The position numbers and the translations under genes are program-made. Source: Apteryx mantelli (taxonomy: Eukaryota; Chordata; Aves; Apterygiformes; Apterygidae). From it: DNA of 64,000 bases. Below the pieces are notes generated by a model, which saw only the letters and a program-made list of their open reading frames with translations, was not told where the DNA came from and did no database searches. Shown piece after piece: positions 29,001 to 42,500 of the stretch (the stretch's first letter is position 1; every line of letters begins with the position of its first letter). The stretch spans positions 117,577,169-117,641,168 of the forward strand of contig NC_089980.1 in NCBI RefSeq assembly GCF_036417845.1, read 5' to 3'.

Positions 29001-30493
29001 AAAATCTCATTTTGGTTTTTCAACATTGATATTTTAAATGTTTTACTTCTTTCTTCACCTATGTTAGTAGTAACACAGCTGTTGTCCAAATAACTCTTTT
29101 GTGTGATCCTGCAGCACAGACAGGCCAGATTAGTGACTCAGGTCCATTCACTCTGTGGGAGAAGGATCTGAGAACTGAAAAAGAGCTATATTAATAGGGA
29201 TGTTGTTCTTCTATTTTCTTTTTAGTTCTTCTGAACTGGTTGGTAGGATCCATTCCTGTACTTAGAGATGATATACGATTTCAAATAAATTAAATTTCTG
29301 TAAAGTCTTCTTTAAAATATCAGAAAACAGGGAACTCACAGATAGGACTGCAGAATCCCTCGTGTCTAACAGATGGACTACACATATCTACTCTTAAGTA
29401 TGTTTTCAGTAAAAAGAAATACAAATTTATGAAAATTCACAAACATGTAGTTTTGGTATTTACCCAGGGCTACATTCCAGAAGGGCTCATTTGCTATTTT
29501 TGAGTAATTGCCCAACTTCTTATTTCCTCTTTAATTCAAGGAATTTCAGAGGTATGTAATTGCAAATTCAGGAAATCCAATACACATCTGATAAAACCAT
29601 AATTTTACCTACTTACCCAAGCAAACGTATTTCAGGCAAGAAAAAGGAATCAATTTTAAAAAAGAAATGAAACAATATACTGGTAGCTTTATAATATTGG
29701 CTTGTATAATTAAAGCAAAAAGGCAAAGATTTCCTAAAACTGGCTCAGACTTGTATGAATAAAGCCCTGGAATAAAAAGGTTAAATGTACACCAGTTATA
29801 TGTAATTATTATCACCCAATACTGTTTGTGCTACTTTTCCTGCATCTGTCTCTAAAAGACTATGGCATGTTGTAGTTGTAGTTTAAGTTGAAGTTGCCAA
29901 AATGGACATGTTTATCTAAAGTCAGCAATGACAAGTAGTACAGATGACAGCTTTTCAAAGATCACACAAAAATAGAACAAGAACATATACTTCATAAAGA
30001 TCCAGAAGGAACATGGATTTAAAAAAAATAAGACAGAGAGAGGTAGAAAATACATAACTTGTGACATATTTTTTAGTTCTACATAATAGTCGCTCCTAGT
30101 TTTATTTGTTATCTTTCTTCTGCAAGGCAAATTTGAGCTAGCAGTTATAGACAATCTTGAGCTGTATACTTAATTGTTAGGCGGGTGTTAATTTTAGAAT
30201 TGGCCAGAAAATCTTGAGACCTTATGGCCGAAAGTTTGCATGACAAGGAAACAATATTCTATATAAAGGTGTTAGGTGGAAAACAAACAGTGTTTAGATT
30301 GTCTAACAGCGGTAACCCAAGGTTAAGTGTCATGCACAAGGAGTCTGGTTTTATATTACAGTTAAAGCTGATTTTGGCAGAAAGGCAAAATTGGAAACAC
30401 TGAATATAAATGAGGTATTTATGACACCATTGTAATCAGGATGTCTCCATGCAATGAAATGAAGTATGTCAATGTGCTTCTCCAATAACTGCA

Positions 30494-30518
30494 CAAATTA
30501 AATTAAATTAAATTAAAA
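30494..30518. repeat. (AAATT)n simple repeat
   Basis: Four to five copies of AAATT in an AT-rich setting. Confidence 0.8.
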
Positions 30519-31980
30519 ATGATTAAATATTGTTATCCTAATCAATTCTTAAAGAATAAACAGTTAGAAGTCAAGATCTAAACATCATCTTTTAATTACT
30601 GTGTGTAACTTTAAGTTATATACCAAATATGAAAATGTCAGGTGTGATATATATATTAATTAAAAATGCACATTTAAACTTACAGTAAACTTACCACCAA
30701 TGATTAATCAGAAAAAAACATGCAGATGATTTTTTTTGCAGCGATAATTAACATCTTTGTAGCATATTTTTTATGACTTAGAATTCATTTAATTATACAG
30801 TGTTGTGTGTTCCTTCTGCTCCAAGACAGGTTGAATGTTAGCTAATGCTCTCAGGAAGAGGCTCTGTAACCCTTTCCTTCCTGTACTAATGGTCACCTGG
30901 AGATGGGGAGCAGTGGCTTTCCAGCAGCTGAGCAAAGCAGCTTCCTCTCCTCTTTCTCTCACTAAATAGAACTTGTACATCCTTAACTTTGGTATGTACT
31001 GCCTTTTTATGTAAAAGGGAATAATCTTTACTCATCTTTGTGAGGTGTTTTCAAAGGCAGTGAAAGGAAAATCCTGTACAAGAGCAAAACATTAGGATAA
31101 AATAAAGTTGTGTCAAATAAAGAAAATCAATCGCCTGTCACTATTATTCAGGCAGTTTACCGGTCATTTTTACAGCTCCCTTAAGCAAGGAAGAGTAGTA
31201 TATTGGCAGTGGTGAGGTATTTTAGCATCCCTGTTGCATTTGGACTCCTCCAGCACTTGCTGCCCACCAGGTACCCATGTACCATGGACATGCAGCCCCT
31301 CCACCCAAGTAGCAGCCATGGCAGGAACAGTATCCAATGGGACCTGAAGACCTTAGAGAGCCACCAGGAGCAAGTGTCTTTCTTACCCTGCCCTTCCATG
31401 CTACTGTATTTCATCCTGTCACTATGGCTTTCTCTGTCATCTTATTTCAAGTTATTTAAAACTCTGACTTTTCTCTCATTAAAGTCAAAGAATTCATATG
31501 TATTTCTAACATGACTTAATTTGAAACCTCAGATAACTACTTTCTTATCCTTTTTTTATCTGCTTCCTTTCAATTCAAAGAACAAACAAAAACAGATATT
31601 ACTAGAGGTTTTTGTTAAGATGAAGTGCAAAGTTATCTGAATTTTGTTTTCCAAATTTGAGGGAGGGGGAGAGGAAAGGACATATATATAATGAAAGAAA
31701 TAGATGGGGGAAGTCTTATGTTTCACTGAGGCTGGTGCTCACGTCACACTGCCTCAGGAGTGTCCCTTCTGGGAATCACAGCTGAAGTCTGTGTCAGATT
31801 TTGCCCTCAAACTGTAAGAGAATTTTAGGCACAGCTTTGACCTAAACATTGTGAGTTGAACTGCTGTATTTTTGTATAATTAAAGGAAATGAGCATATTT
31901 AAAGTAATGCAAGAAAAGGTTCTCACATTAAAAAAATGGCATTCTCCTGTCCATTTTCTAATTTTAAAAGTATTTTTGAC

Positions 31981-32039
31981 GTATACTGTACAACTTTGTT
32001 CATTCATGCCTTTGGGAATAACATAGTTGTACAGTATAC
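31981..32039. repeat. perfect 15-bp inverted repeat with 29-base loop
   Basis: GTATACTGTACAACT at 31981-31995 is matched exactly in reverse complement by AGTTGTACAGTATAC at 32025-32039. Isolated in intergenic sequence. Confidence 0.9.
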
Positions 32040-33714
32040 ATCTGAGAAAGCAGCTCAGAATTTGTTGAAACTATTAGATATTTATTTAGACCAGAATTCC
32101 AAACCTTTAAAGTTTACCCATTTTTTATAAGATCTGAACAAGGTCTTTGTCTGTGTTTCAGGAAAAGTTACACAGCGGAACTGACACAGGTGAAACAATA
32201 ACACAGCAATACCTACAACATTGATGGACATTAAGAATGGTCTATAAATTAAGTATTAATTTATCTTTTCATAGCAAAAGTTTCAGATATTATGAATTTT
32301 AAAACTGACCAGCAGCAGTACATTTAATAATGCAAAGTAAATAAGGCATTGGGACACGGTGGTTAGCGTTTTATACTCTGTGTATTTTAAGTCTGTATTT
32401 TTCTCATATGTTAAAGTAATCAACTCCACTTGCAATACAAATGTCAAGTACCATATATTAAGGTTAATGTAAATTTTCCCTCTTGCAACATGAAAACAAT
32501 ATTCTGTAAACCTGGAGAAAAGCCACCATATAATACTAAAATGTTTTCAGCAGTTAAGCAGGAAAAAGCTGTCAACAACAACAAGAATAATGATCATTTA
32601 AGCTGCTACAAAAAGATTAGCAACAGCCCTTCCTTGACATGTGCATGTGGTTAAAAGTTAATTTTACTGTACATATTGGCATCATTATCCTATGAATTCC
32701 CATGCACAAGAGTACTTATAAGTGGGTAAATAAGAAGATTATTTAAGAAAAGTATGCATATACATAGGGGTTTGCAGCACCGTATTTCTTTGTTCCTGGA
32801 ATGATGCATTGCTACTCTTTTTTTAAAAAAAATAGCAGAGCTTGAACATCGAATAAGCTGGAATTGTTTCTACTGTACCTCTTGATTCCTTGTTTCAAAA
32901 ATTTCTTGTTATTAGCCCAAATGTGCTATATTTGGAACATTTAAACTAACTAATATTCCTAATTTTTAAGCATATTTTGTGATGTGATTTCTCTTTCCAT
33001 TTTGTTAGTGATCCAAAGACAAAAATCTATTTCCAGTATTATCCATACAGAATAACTTAAGATTTATTCAAGTGTTCCTAAAAGCATTTCCAAAATATAT
33101 ACCCTATATTTACATTCATAATCAAGATAAAAACAAAAAACAAACAGTAGAGAGGACCTCTGCAGCATATTTTCATGGCTAGACTGCTTTCCAAAGTTGA
33201 AGAAAATCAACAGGCATGTCAGCAATTGCACCTTGTCACACCAAGTTAGAATTTGAGACAGGTTTTCTCATTGTCTAATAACTGAACTTTGAAGTCACTC
33301 TCTTTCAGGTTAAAGTGGCTTTCTGACAGGAGACAGTAAGAATAGGCTGCTCAAGAAGATCTAATAGGATATTGATAAGGGTACTCCACTAGGGTGAGTC
33401 TCAAGCTCATGCCTAAACCAGATCAGGGGTGCGCATCTGAATTATACCCTTTCTAAATGAGGGTCCTGCTCACTGAGCTGTCAGTTATCCTGAAGTCTCT
33501 CCAGCTGTTTCTGTCTGATCAGCAATTCCAGCCTAGACTTGAGAAATCTCTCCCATCAGAAATGTTGCTGAAAACAGCTCATTCCTAAAATATATATATC
33601 AGTTTCAACAAATTACCAAAATATACTTTGTCAAAAAAGTCCCAATCACCTCCACTTAGGAGAACAAGAAAGCAGACGTGCTATTTGTTCATAGTGAATT
33701 TGCCAAACTATAAG

Positions 33715-34500
33715 AAAGGTCAGAATAACGTTGCCAGACCCCAATACTCTCTGACCAGGTTCTTTTAGATATTCCACGCATGGCAGGTTTAATATTTAAC
33801 GACAAATTTACTTAAGATAATTGACATTACACAGGATTTTGATTTATCAGAGTGATACAACAATGTACTTAAATCACAATACAAATACAAATTGCACTTA
33901 GCAAAGTATAGCAATTGCAATATACAGTTGAATCAAAATACGGAAGTGATTCTCATTACTTGTCTCTCTAACACACTCATTGTCATGATGCTTGGCATCC
34001 CCAGTCACCAGGAAGGCGATTTCAATGTGGGTTGAACCAGCTCCAACCTGTTGTTCTCTTCAAAGTTCTTTTTGTTGGTTGTTCAGTTTTTAAACTCTCT
34101 GTTGGGCTGAGCCACGTATACATCCCTCCCCCCGACCCCCCAAGCTGGTCTGACTGACTCAGGAGGACATTTACACTTTTTTCATTAACTCAGAGACAAA
34201 CATTGACACAACCAGTTGATTCACTCAACTGATATGGTCAGCTGATCCACTCAACCGATAAAGCCAGTTGATCCACCCAAATGATATAGTTGTTTATCTA
34301 AAACAGAGGCCACCCTTCAGTTCCCACTGTGTTGAGCCGAGTTCAGCTTCCCTTGCAACAGCTGTGGTCAGTCACTCCCTATATTCTTCCCTGAGCTTCA
34401 CGAGTGCATCACCCTCGCCCATCTCCTCCGAGTCTTCCTCCACTGTAGGAGTTTATTGTTCAGTCACAGGCATCCACCTGTCCTTTTAAACAGGGACCAT
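33715..34500 (-). mobile_element. probable LTR-type repeat fragment
   Basis: A block of non-coding sequence with LTR-like make-up: three 26-base tandem units (34212-34289), a TTTAAAA TATA-like motif on the minus strand near 34090-34096 with GC-rich sequence before it, and an AT-rich end. I did not find a flanking duplication or firm ends, so the boundaries are approximate and the class is a guess. Confidence 0.35.
34212..34289. repeat. three 26-bp tandem units
   Basis: Units begin CCAGTTGATTCACTCAACTG, TCAGCTGATCCACTCAACCG and CCAGTTGATCCACCCAAATG, at 34212, 34238 and 34264. Part of the LTR-like block. Confidence 0.85.
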
Positions 34501-35749
34501 CTAGTCCAGTTATCTGAAACACAGTACCATGTATAGTGTATGAGCTTACATGTGTTCTCTTGTTTTGCTTTAAGAGTTGACTAGAAGCCATCAAAAGCTT
34601 GGAAAATGCTGAAAAACTTTATGCAAATTAGTACTGAAGCTACTGAAAGTTTGAATGAGTTAAGAAAAAAACCCACCAACAATTGGACAAAATCTTGGGG
34701 AAAAAAAAATAAACGCATTAAGAGCTACTTTACAAAAAGGTTCTGGCCTTTTCATATGTCCCAGTATGAAAATCACCAGATGTGGGGAGGGTCTGCTGGG
34801 GCCCTGTAATTTTTTGTTCTTATACACTTCATCTGCTATGCATCTGCTATGGGTCAGAGGCATGAGACTTGATTAGATTTGGTCTGATCCAGAAAAAGCC
34901 ATTATTTCATTCATTTTTCCTGTTAAACAGAGCTCTCAGTATGGTAATATCATATCGGTCTTTATAAATCACTAATTTTTACCTTTTGAAAAAATTAGGA
35001 AGTATAACTTACACAATGTAAAGGCAGACAGTATTCTATGTGGAACTTTAAGCAGTATTGTACACTCCAAACGGTGTCCACTGCACAGTGTGTATCAGAT
35101 TTCAAACTGATGTGTAAATGAAATAGCTTGCCATAAATTGTAATGACTGCAAAAACTGATCTTTCCTAGAGACTAGGGTGGCAAAGCACAAAATTCTGAG
35201 AAGATCCCACCATCAACACTGGAGGGCAATATGTGAGTTTCCTAGGTAAATTCCTTTGTTTCAATGGGAAGGGCCATAGGTCTTCTACTGCAGCTCTTCA
35301 GTTTGCTTGCAGCCTAAGGGCAGGACCAGAACTGTTGGGGTGAGATCACCTACAGGCACAGTAAGTCACATCCACTTTCTTAAACTACAAACTGTGATTA
35401 ATAGAGTTTGAGGAAAAGCACAACGTCTCTTACTGCAAAGCTGGATGGATTCTGCTTAGTGTAGGTGCTTGCATATTAGTTTTCATTAGTCTGGATGACC
35501 CTTCTGCCTTCAAAAAGGGTCAGAAAAGATACTATTATTCGAATCCTTGATATGTTTGCCTATTGTTCTTTGTGCTGAGATGTGTTATTGTCATGAAAGA
35601 GGGATGCACTTCACTGGTAAGAGGGAAGCAGCACTATATTTATTGTGGTAAGATACTTAACAAAGTTCAGTCGTAAATAAGAATGATTTAATGAGGTTTG
35701 ATTGGCAAGGTTCACTCAGTTATTTACTGCATGAAGGACAGGGTCAGAT

Positions 35750-36184
35750 GCATGTGCAACGGAGACCCTTCCGTTGAGTCACGAGATTCAGAAAGGACCC
35801 CCTTGCTTTCTAAACTCCTTCTGAGAGGAGCCTAGGTGGGGCTGGATCCAATCTTAGTCCCAGACTTGGTCAACGGTTCATGTCTAAAGGAATATGTGTG
35901 AAAGGGACCCTCCCGTTGAGTCACGAGGTTTAGACTGGACCCCCTGCTTTCCAAACTCCTTGGAGGAGGAACCTGGGTGCAGCTGGATCCAATCCTAGTC
36001 CCAGACTTGGTCAACGGTTTATGCCTAAAGGGGTGTGTGTGAAGGAGACCCTCCCGTTGAATCATGAGGTTCGGAAATGACCCCCTTGCTTTCTAAACTC
36101 CTTCAGAGAGGAGCCTAGGTGCGGCTGGATCCAATCCTAGTCTCAGACTTGGTCAGTGGTTTATGTCTAAGGGATTATGTGCGT
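35750..36184 (+). repeat. three tandem 141-bp units inside the LTR
   Basis: The unit, marked by GACCCTCCCGTTGA, TTTCTAAACTCCTT, GCTGGATCCAATCCTAGTC and GACTTGGTCAACGGTT, recurs with starts near 35762, 35904 and 36045. The copies are clearly similar with scattered changes. Repeated U3 blocks of this kind often act as enhancers in LTRs; that role here is inference. Confidence 0.9.
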
Positions 36185-36388
36185 AATTAATCAGAGATAT
36201 AACTCAGCAAAGTTATGTGAAGTTTGCAAGGTTTCAGCATGCTATTAATCACTTACAGAGGATCTGTCGTGGGTAAGGAATCTCTCAGCCTCGAGGAGTA
36301 ACCTTGAGAGGCGTCCCTGCTCAAGAGGAGGTTCTGCAGCGCAGCCCGCTGCCGTGCAGGAGAGCTCAGTGGGCTCTGGGCTGCCCCC

Positions 36389-36395
36389 TATTTAA
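36389..36395 (+). promoter_or_regulatory. TATA-like box of the LTR
   Basis: TATTTAA in a GC-rich setting (CCCCCTATTTAAGGGG), about 800 bases into the LTR, where a U3 promoter would lie. It sets the element's direction as plus. Confidence 0.55.
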
Positions 36396-36552
36396 GGGGG
36401 GGAGATGTTTGACTTATAGTCATATTTGCATGCTAGACGGGCCTTAGTTGGCGCATGCTCAATTAGCCCCTGCATACGTGCTGTTTACAGGGAGGTCAGG
36501 TTGAGGGGGAGAGAGCACACTGTGGGGCAAAGGAGCACACCGTCACAGTTAT

Positions 36553-39500
36553 AATGAGCTTTTCAAAGTGGAGTCAAAATAGGATCCAAAATAAGATAGC
36601 TTCATATAAGCATTTACCCCAGGCACTGAAGTGTGAAGGATACATCTGCTCTAAGAAAGCAAATGGCGGGTAAGTTTGGGTATCCTAAAGGCAGAATCTG
36701 GTAAGCTTCATGTAGTGGACTTCACTGCCTAGATTTTAGCAGAGGAAACAAAACTTCTTTATCCTGGAATTGTTAGTGATCCTAAGGGCTTGACTTGATT
36801 GCTCATCTGGAAACAGAAAAATACTTGAATACTTTAAGGGCTGAAAGTTCTGACAGGTCTGAAGTATTTTGATCTGAAGGGACTCACCATCTTTTTACAA
36901 TTTTTAGTGTCAAATCAAAAATCCATTCAAGTGGAGAAAGTAGCCACTGAGAAGTTCAAGCTAATGGACTCAGCCAGCCACTCAGGGTTTATTTGAGAGG
37001 CCATGTGGCTCCCCTGCTATCAGTAAACAGGTAGCTATTTTAAATCCTGCTCAGTATGTCCATAGGAGTTGTAATTACTATATGTGATACAGGGTTTACA
37101 GTTTCACCGTTCCAATTTCTGCTTCTCTAGGGGAATTATGCTACCTCTGTTCTGCCCTTCATGTCATAAGAGCAAAGGTTGTATTTGTCTTATTTGTATT
37201 TGTCTATTAGCCTTCTAATGGAAGATAGAAAGTTACATCCATAACCATATTCTATGATTTACTTGGTCTTATTTCTATACTTTGTGATTTAAATAAATAG
37301 TTTACAGTACACAGCAGTGTAGACAAATAGATTTAAAGCATGCCATGAACTATACAAAAGCCAGGCACGATTGTAAATGAGGTATCTCTGAGACTGCAGT
37401 CTTAGGAAAGAACATTGAATACTTCATCTTTTTAGTTGAGTGTAGAGGCAGATATTATTTTATTGGTCATATTCTTTAAGAATGAAGATTCTAGTCATTT
37501 CGTTGTATTGAAAAAAAGGAGTTTGAAGGATTTGTGAAGTAAAGCAGGTCAGATATCGCTACCAGTTTCTTATCTGTAGTATTTCTCGCACAATTTCATT
37601 CTACATCTTCCTCTCACTTTACCATTTGCACTTCCATTGTAGCTAGAGTATAACTGTCCTCATATCCTGTTTGGGAACCTTACGTCTTTTGTTCCCACAC
37701 CACAGTTTGGGAATGGTAGCTAAAATTCATACATTGGATAAGATGAGCAATATGAGTGATTATAGAAGCATTATGATATTTTTAAATGTATAAAAGACAT
37801 GGACTGTCTTGAACTCTTGCTGTAGGGCAGAGTCTACCAATATTTTCAAGTTGAAAATCTCATTTGAGAAGAAAATATTAAGTGCTTAGTAAAGTCAGAG
37901 AGAGAAAAAAAAAAAAGTATCTCCATTGGCTCTCCAGGTATCCACTGGCTTCTGTTTCTCCTTAGTGTTCGCTCTCTTTCTTGTAGACTTTGTACTAAAG
38001 TTTTGGCAATACCAAATTATTTCTGTATATAGTTAGGTTTTTACATTAAAATTGTAATATTGTTCCAATACGTTACTGCTAGTTCTATGCAAACACTTTC
38101 ATGGGTCAACTGAAAATCTGTTTGGGAAGAGGAATTGCTAGCATCAACTCAAGGTGGGAGAGCAATCATAAAAAACAAGAAGGAACTGAACTAATGAGCT
38201 TGGGAGATCGCACCAAGATAGATATAACCAAAACAAGATTTCAAAGTGTTTTAAGAAAACACTGGTCTATACTGTCAGCTTAGGGCTCAAGTCAATACTC
38301 CTTGATCATGCTTACATGCAGACTCTCACTCTGGTTCAATTCTGGAGTTAGCCCTTGGCTAACAGCGGAAGGATCCTGGGCTCAGCGACAGATTAAACTT
38401 GGACACTTCTACTAAAGAAATTTGTAGTGTAAGGAACTGACACAAGCCTAAGAGGCTAGACCATGCCAGAAATACCTGCTACAAGAAGATAATAAGGGCT
38501 AAATTCAGTCACAGTGATTACATTGGTCCACAAAGAAACATTCTTGCAATTCTGGCTGTTTGCATTTGTTAGGGCATCATCATAACGTACCATCTGCTCT
38601 TTTATATGCTTCTTTATAGCTTTGACTTTCAGAGAGATGGTTGTGATTACCTCACATCTTTATTATATAAAAAGAGCTGTTTGCTAGTTCAATGTTCAGG
38701 GAAAAAAAGTTTTTTGTCAGTTACTCATCAATTTGCTCATCTGTTTGTCCTATGCAGCATGATGATTTCAAAGTCTGCTGACACTGTTACCCAAAGGAGT
38801 ATGATTCATGCAATAATTTTCCTTCCTTCCTGCCTATTTCTTTTAAACTTGCTGGAACTTTAATATATCCCATACAAATTTTTCACCTTAAAATATTCTG
38901 CCTTTCACTACCAGCACTACATTCATTTCACTTCTAGAATCTTATTTACTTCTTTAGATAGGAGACTTACTAATGATAGAAAATTACTCTCAATTAAGAT
39001 GGCATAACATTGTGGTTTCTTACTGTTAACATCCCATTCTTGGATGAATAAAGACTAATAAAGACAAGAATGAAGACAAATATTAATAACAATACCTTTG
39101 CGTCTGTAGAGCCCATCTTTACAAAGGCTATCAAAGTATTTTAGAAAAATAGCTTGTTTCCCTTTTGTCAATAGGGAGGTCATTTAGCATGCTCCAGGAT
39201 ACACGGCGACCTTCAGAATGAATCTCCTGACACTGAATCTTTTAGCAACTAGAGCATGGTTTGTTGTAGGGAAACCCACCAGAGACTTCTGAGTGGAGCA
39301 ATACAGGGCTTCCCCTTTCTACTGCAAGTAAAAGGCAGCTGCAGAGGAGATCACACTGGCAGTGATTTCAGTTCGGAGAGCTCAGATCAGAAGATTTACT
39401 CTGAAGTTTGAAAATGCAAACCTGGAGCAAAGTATTGATCCTGGCAAAGGTCCTTCCTTGTGTTTGTCTCATTTGTGAGCCTCTTCATACTCTGGATGAA

Positions 39501-42500
39501 TTGAGCTGAAGGAAATATTTTGACTCATAAGGATCACCCTAAACCACAGAGTAAAGGAATATCTTGCAGTTAGTCTCCCTGTTCAGGAGAGAGCTAGAGG
39601 CAGTGCATGAGATTAAACAGCTTTTAATTCTCAGAATTGACCTATTTAATAAATGTTTATTTGCTATTTCTGAAAGAGAATTTTCATTCTAATGTACTGG
39701 CAGGTTTAGCAGTGTTTACAACTTATATAAACAACATAATTTTGGCTCCCCTCACAAGAGCTCTTGTAGAGAATCTTTATCCACAGGAACTTGCCAGTTT
39801 AATCCCAGATGAAGTTGTCAGACTCTAAGGATCTTTTCTACTTATTTCCCTTTTCCCTCATATAAATGTCTTCTTCTGTCTCAGATGCAGAAATGTCAAG
39901 CACCTCTCTTATCTCCTCCATTTGCCCCCAAAATTACATCTCCTCTGGTGATTTTTTTATGAACTTTTTCATCTGCTTGCTCTTTGCCTTGACTTTCTTC
40001 TTTCTTATCTTCTTCTTCAAAATATTGGCCTGCTTTGATTTATTTTTCTTTATTTGAACAAACAAAAGCACATCTGACTTTAGCGCTCCATTTCACTCAA
40101 GTTCATTTCTAAGAATGCCTTACTTCTAGTTCCTTTCTAGACCCTCTGCAGTTTGCTGTGTACACTGGAGTCTAAGGGGACCTTTCCCAACACAAGTCCT
40201 CATGATTTCCTCCAGAATAAAGCCGAAAACCCTATCCCTATCCCTCTTTATTAGTCACCTGCATTTGGCCTCACTGACTGTTTCTTTCTTCTGCCTTAGT
40301 TTCTGTGCCAGTGTTCCTTTCTCTTCTTCCTCTATATAACCTCATTCATAACTCAAATACAACTACCATTGCTGTCATGCTGACCAACTTACCTATCTTG
40401 AAGCTCTGCATATGCCTTTTTTTGTCTGAAGTACAGTCTCAGTCTGTCTCTGGTAGAGTTTCATGGAAATTTAGGTAGCAGCTGAAGCTCAGTATGATTA
40501 AAACAGGAATAATTGTCCTTTCTCTATCTCCAGCTATACTCTCAAAAACTATCAAACTCCTTCTCCTTTGTTAAGGCCTAAAAATTGTGCATCATCTTTG
40601 AGCTAAAGTTCATAGGTCTTCAATTTCAATATATATCTAAAGATTGTGGATTTGTTTTCAAAATCACTTGTTATCTACTTATAAAGTTGCAACTGTTCTT
40701 CAAGTTCTCTTATGTCTCAGTGCGGTAGCCCTCACTTTGGCCTTAAATACAATCTTCTGCTAGACATAGCCACTCAAAATATTGGTGCAAGTTCACTTTT
40801 ACCACACCTTTGCTCTTTTTTCTCTTTCATATCAAACACTTATTATTTGTGATTCTAGCCCTTTGCTAGAGTTACTGCTACTATTACAATTATCTGTTCT
40901 CATATTGCTTCTAAAAATGAGCTGAGTCATACCTGAATCCCCTGGAAAGAGGAAAGGGGGGGGGGGGCTCTTATACTCCTGCTCCCTGTAAGAGATTTGC
41001 TGTTAGGGGACAGCACCCCATCCCAACCTCTTTAAGTAAATTAGTTTGACAAAGAGAAAAAACTGCACTGCAACACTGTAATTTTACACAGACACTTTTG
41101 AGGGACAGTGAAGCATTTAGAAAATCATGAGACATCATTAAGTCATGGTTTAATCATTTTGTCTCTTGACCAGTCTTCGTGATTTTGAAACTGGGAGACT
41201 GAGAATCCTTTCACATTTATGATACTAATTCCAGTAAATCTATATAAGAGCTTTGTAGACATTTTAGTTTATCTCACAATCCTAAATCTACATCATCAGC
41301 CATTTTAACCAGCTTGGAAGATTTGGCACACAGTCAAAGCCATGTAAACAGAGTTAGTATAAAGCCTAAATTAAATTACAGTAGATGTCAGAATATGTTA
41401 AGATGTCAGATTAGCTTATTTCCCAGTACTACATAGCAATGGAGCCCTCTAAGGGTTGCAAAGCAAACTGATTGCTTTCTAGCTAAGATATAATATTGTC
41501 AATTATGTATTTAATTGAAACAATTATGCATATTCTCTACTTTATCTCCTTCTGAAGAGTTAATACAGCTATAGTGTATCATATTTAATTAGGTTAAACT
41601 GAACTGAGATGACCACTCTATAAGGGTATCTCCTAAGAGATCTATCTAACGTAATGATATTGAATGATAATGGCTGTTGCTTATTAGAACTGAATTAATA
41701 TCCTGAATTAATGAGTGTATATACTCCAAAAATAGAGGGATTCTGTGTCATTTTGTTGAGTGCAATGCTCTGACTGATGGTCTTTTAACCTGTAATTTGC
41801 TAGATAATATCAAAAAAGAAATACAATTAAAAGTGATTTTAATACAATTAGTATACTTCTGCTAGTATTCTTATTCAGCAATTTATGTTAAGTCTCAGCT
41901 GAATTTTTAAAACAGGGTGGTTTTTTGGTGGGCGGGAAGATTAGGTCTCCATCTTTCAATTAAAAGGATTTTTGGTTATATTTTTAAGTTATTACACTCT
42001 AGAATTTGTCAATATTAATGACTATTAATATACACAAGAATTAAATAAGCAGTAAATTGAAAAAAATGCAATAATATAAAAAAATCTGTAATTTTAATTG
42101 ACATTTATTTTATATTGCCCAATCATAATGCAGTCCTGATATGTTATCTTTAAATGTATTCACTTTATTTTTCACTTTAAAAACATATTAACTTCAAAAA
42201 AAACTAAAAGACTCCATGAGCTTGGAGAAGAACTTGTGCTCTCCTTTCTAATACAGATGTACAAATCAATCTCTCTGATCTATTTTATTCAAATATAAAT
42301 CTTGCCAAACTTTTTATAATCTTTAGCAAGTTAATTGTTTTGGAAATTTGTTAAACAGTTACCTATAAGCTTACAGAAAATTTACATGCTCTACATGTTC
42401 TGTATATTTTCAAATTCTTCTCTTTTAAATAGCAAACCACTGATGGTAAATCAGTTACTGATAAGGCTCTATTTAATAATATTTTGGAATATTTTTACTT

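Larger units (their letters stand above)
24417..33714. other. intergenic, CpG island and hairpin only
   Basis: Apart from the GC-rich island at 25.5 kb, the CA run and the hairpin at 31.98 kb, nothing recognisable is present. Short open frames are scattered with no domain. Confidence 0.6.
35589..36547 (+). mobile_element. solo LTR of an endogenous retrovirus
   Basis: A 959-base element that begins TGTCATGA and ends CGTCACA, flanked on both sides by the same five bases GTTAT (35584-35588 and 36548-36552), as left by retroviral integration. Three internal tandem units of about 141 bases fill the U3-like part, and a TATA-like CTATTTAAGG lies at 36388-36397. No viral coding sequence is next to it, so it is a solo LTR left by recombination between two LTRs. 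A 5-base duplication fits class I or class III (ERVL-like) avian elements. The family name cannot be given without a repeat library. Confidence 0.8.

Noticed and set aside
34490..34515. Short CR1-like stretch GGACCATCTAGTCCAG
   Set aside because: Too short to separate from chance next to the LTR-like block.
35530..35560. TTCGAATCC as a tRNA T-loop
   Set aside because: No matching acceptor, D or anticodon stems around it.
35832..36065. Internally repetitive 77-codon frame
   Set aside because: It is just the 141-bp LTR repeat read in one frame; no independent protein signal.
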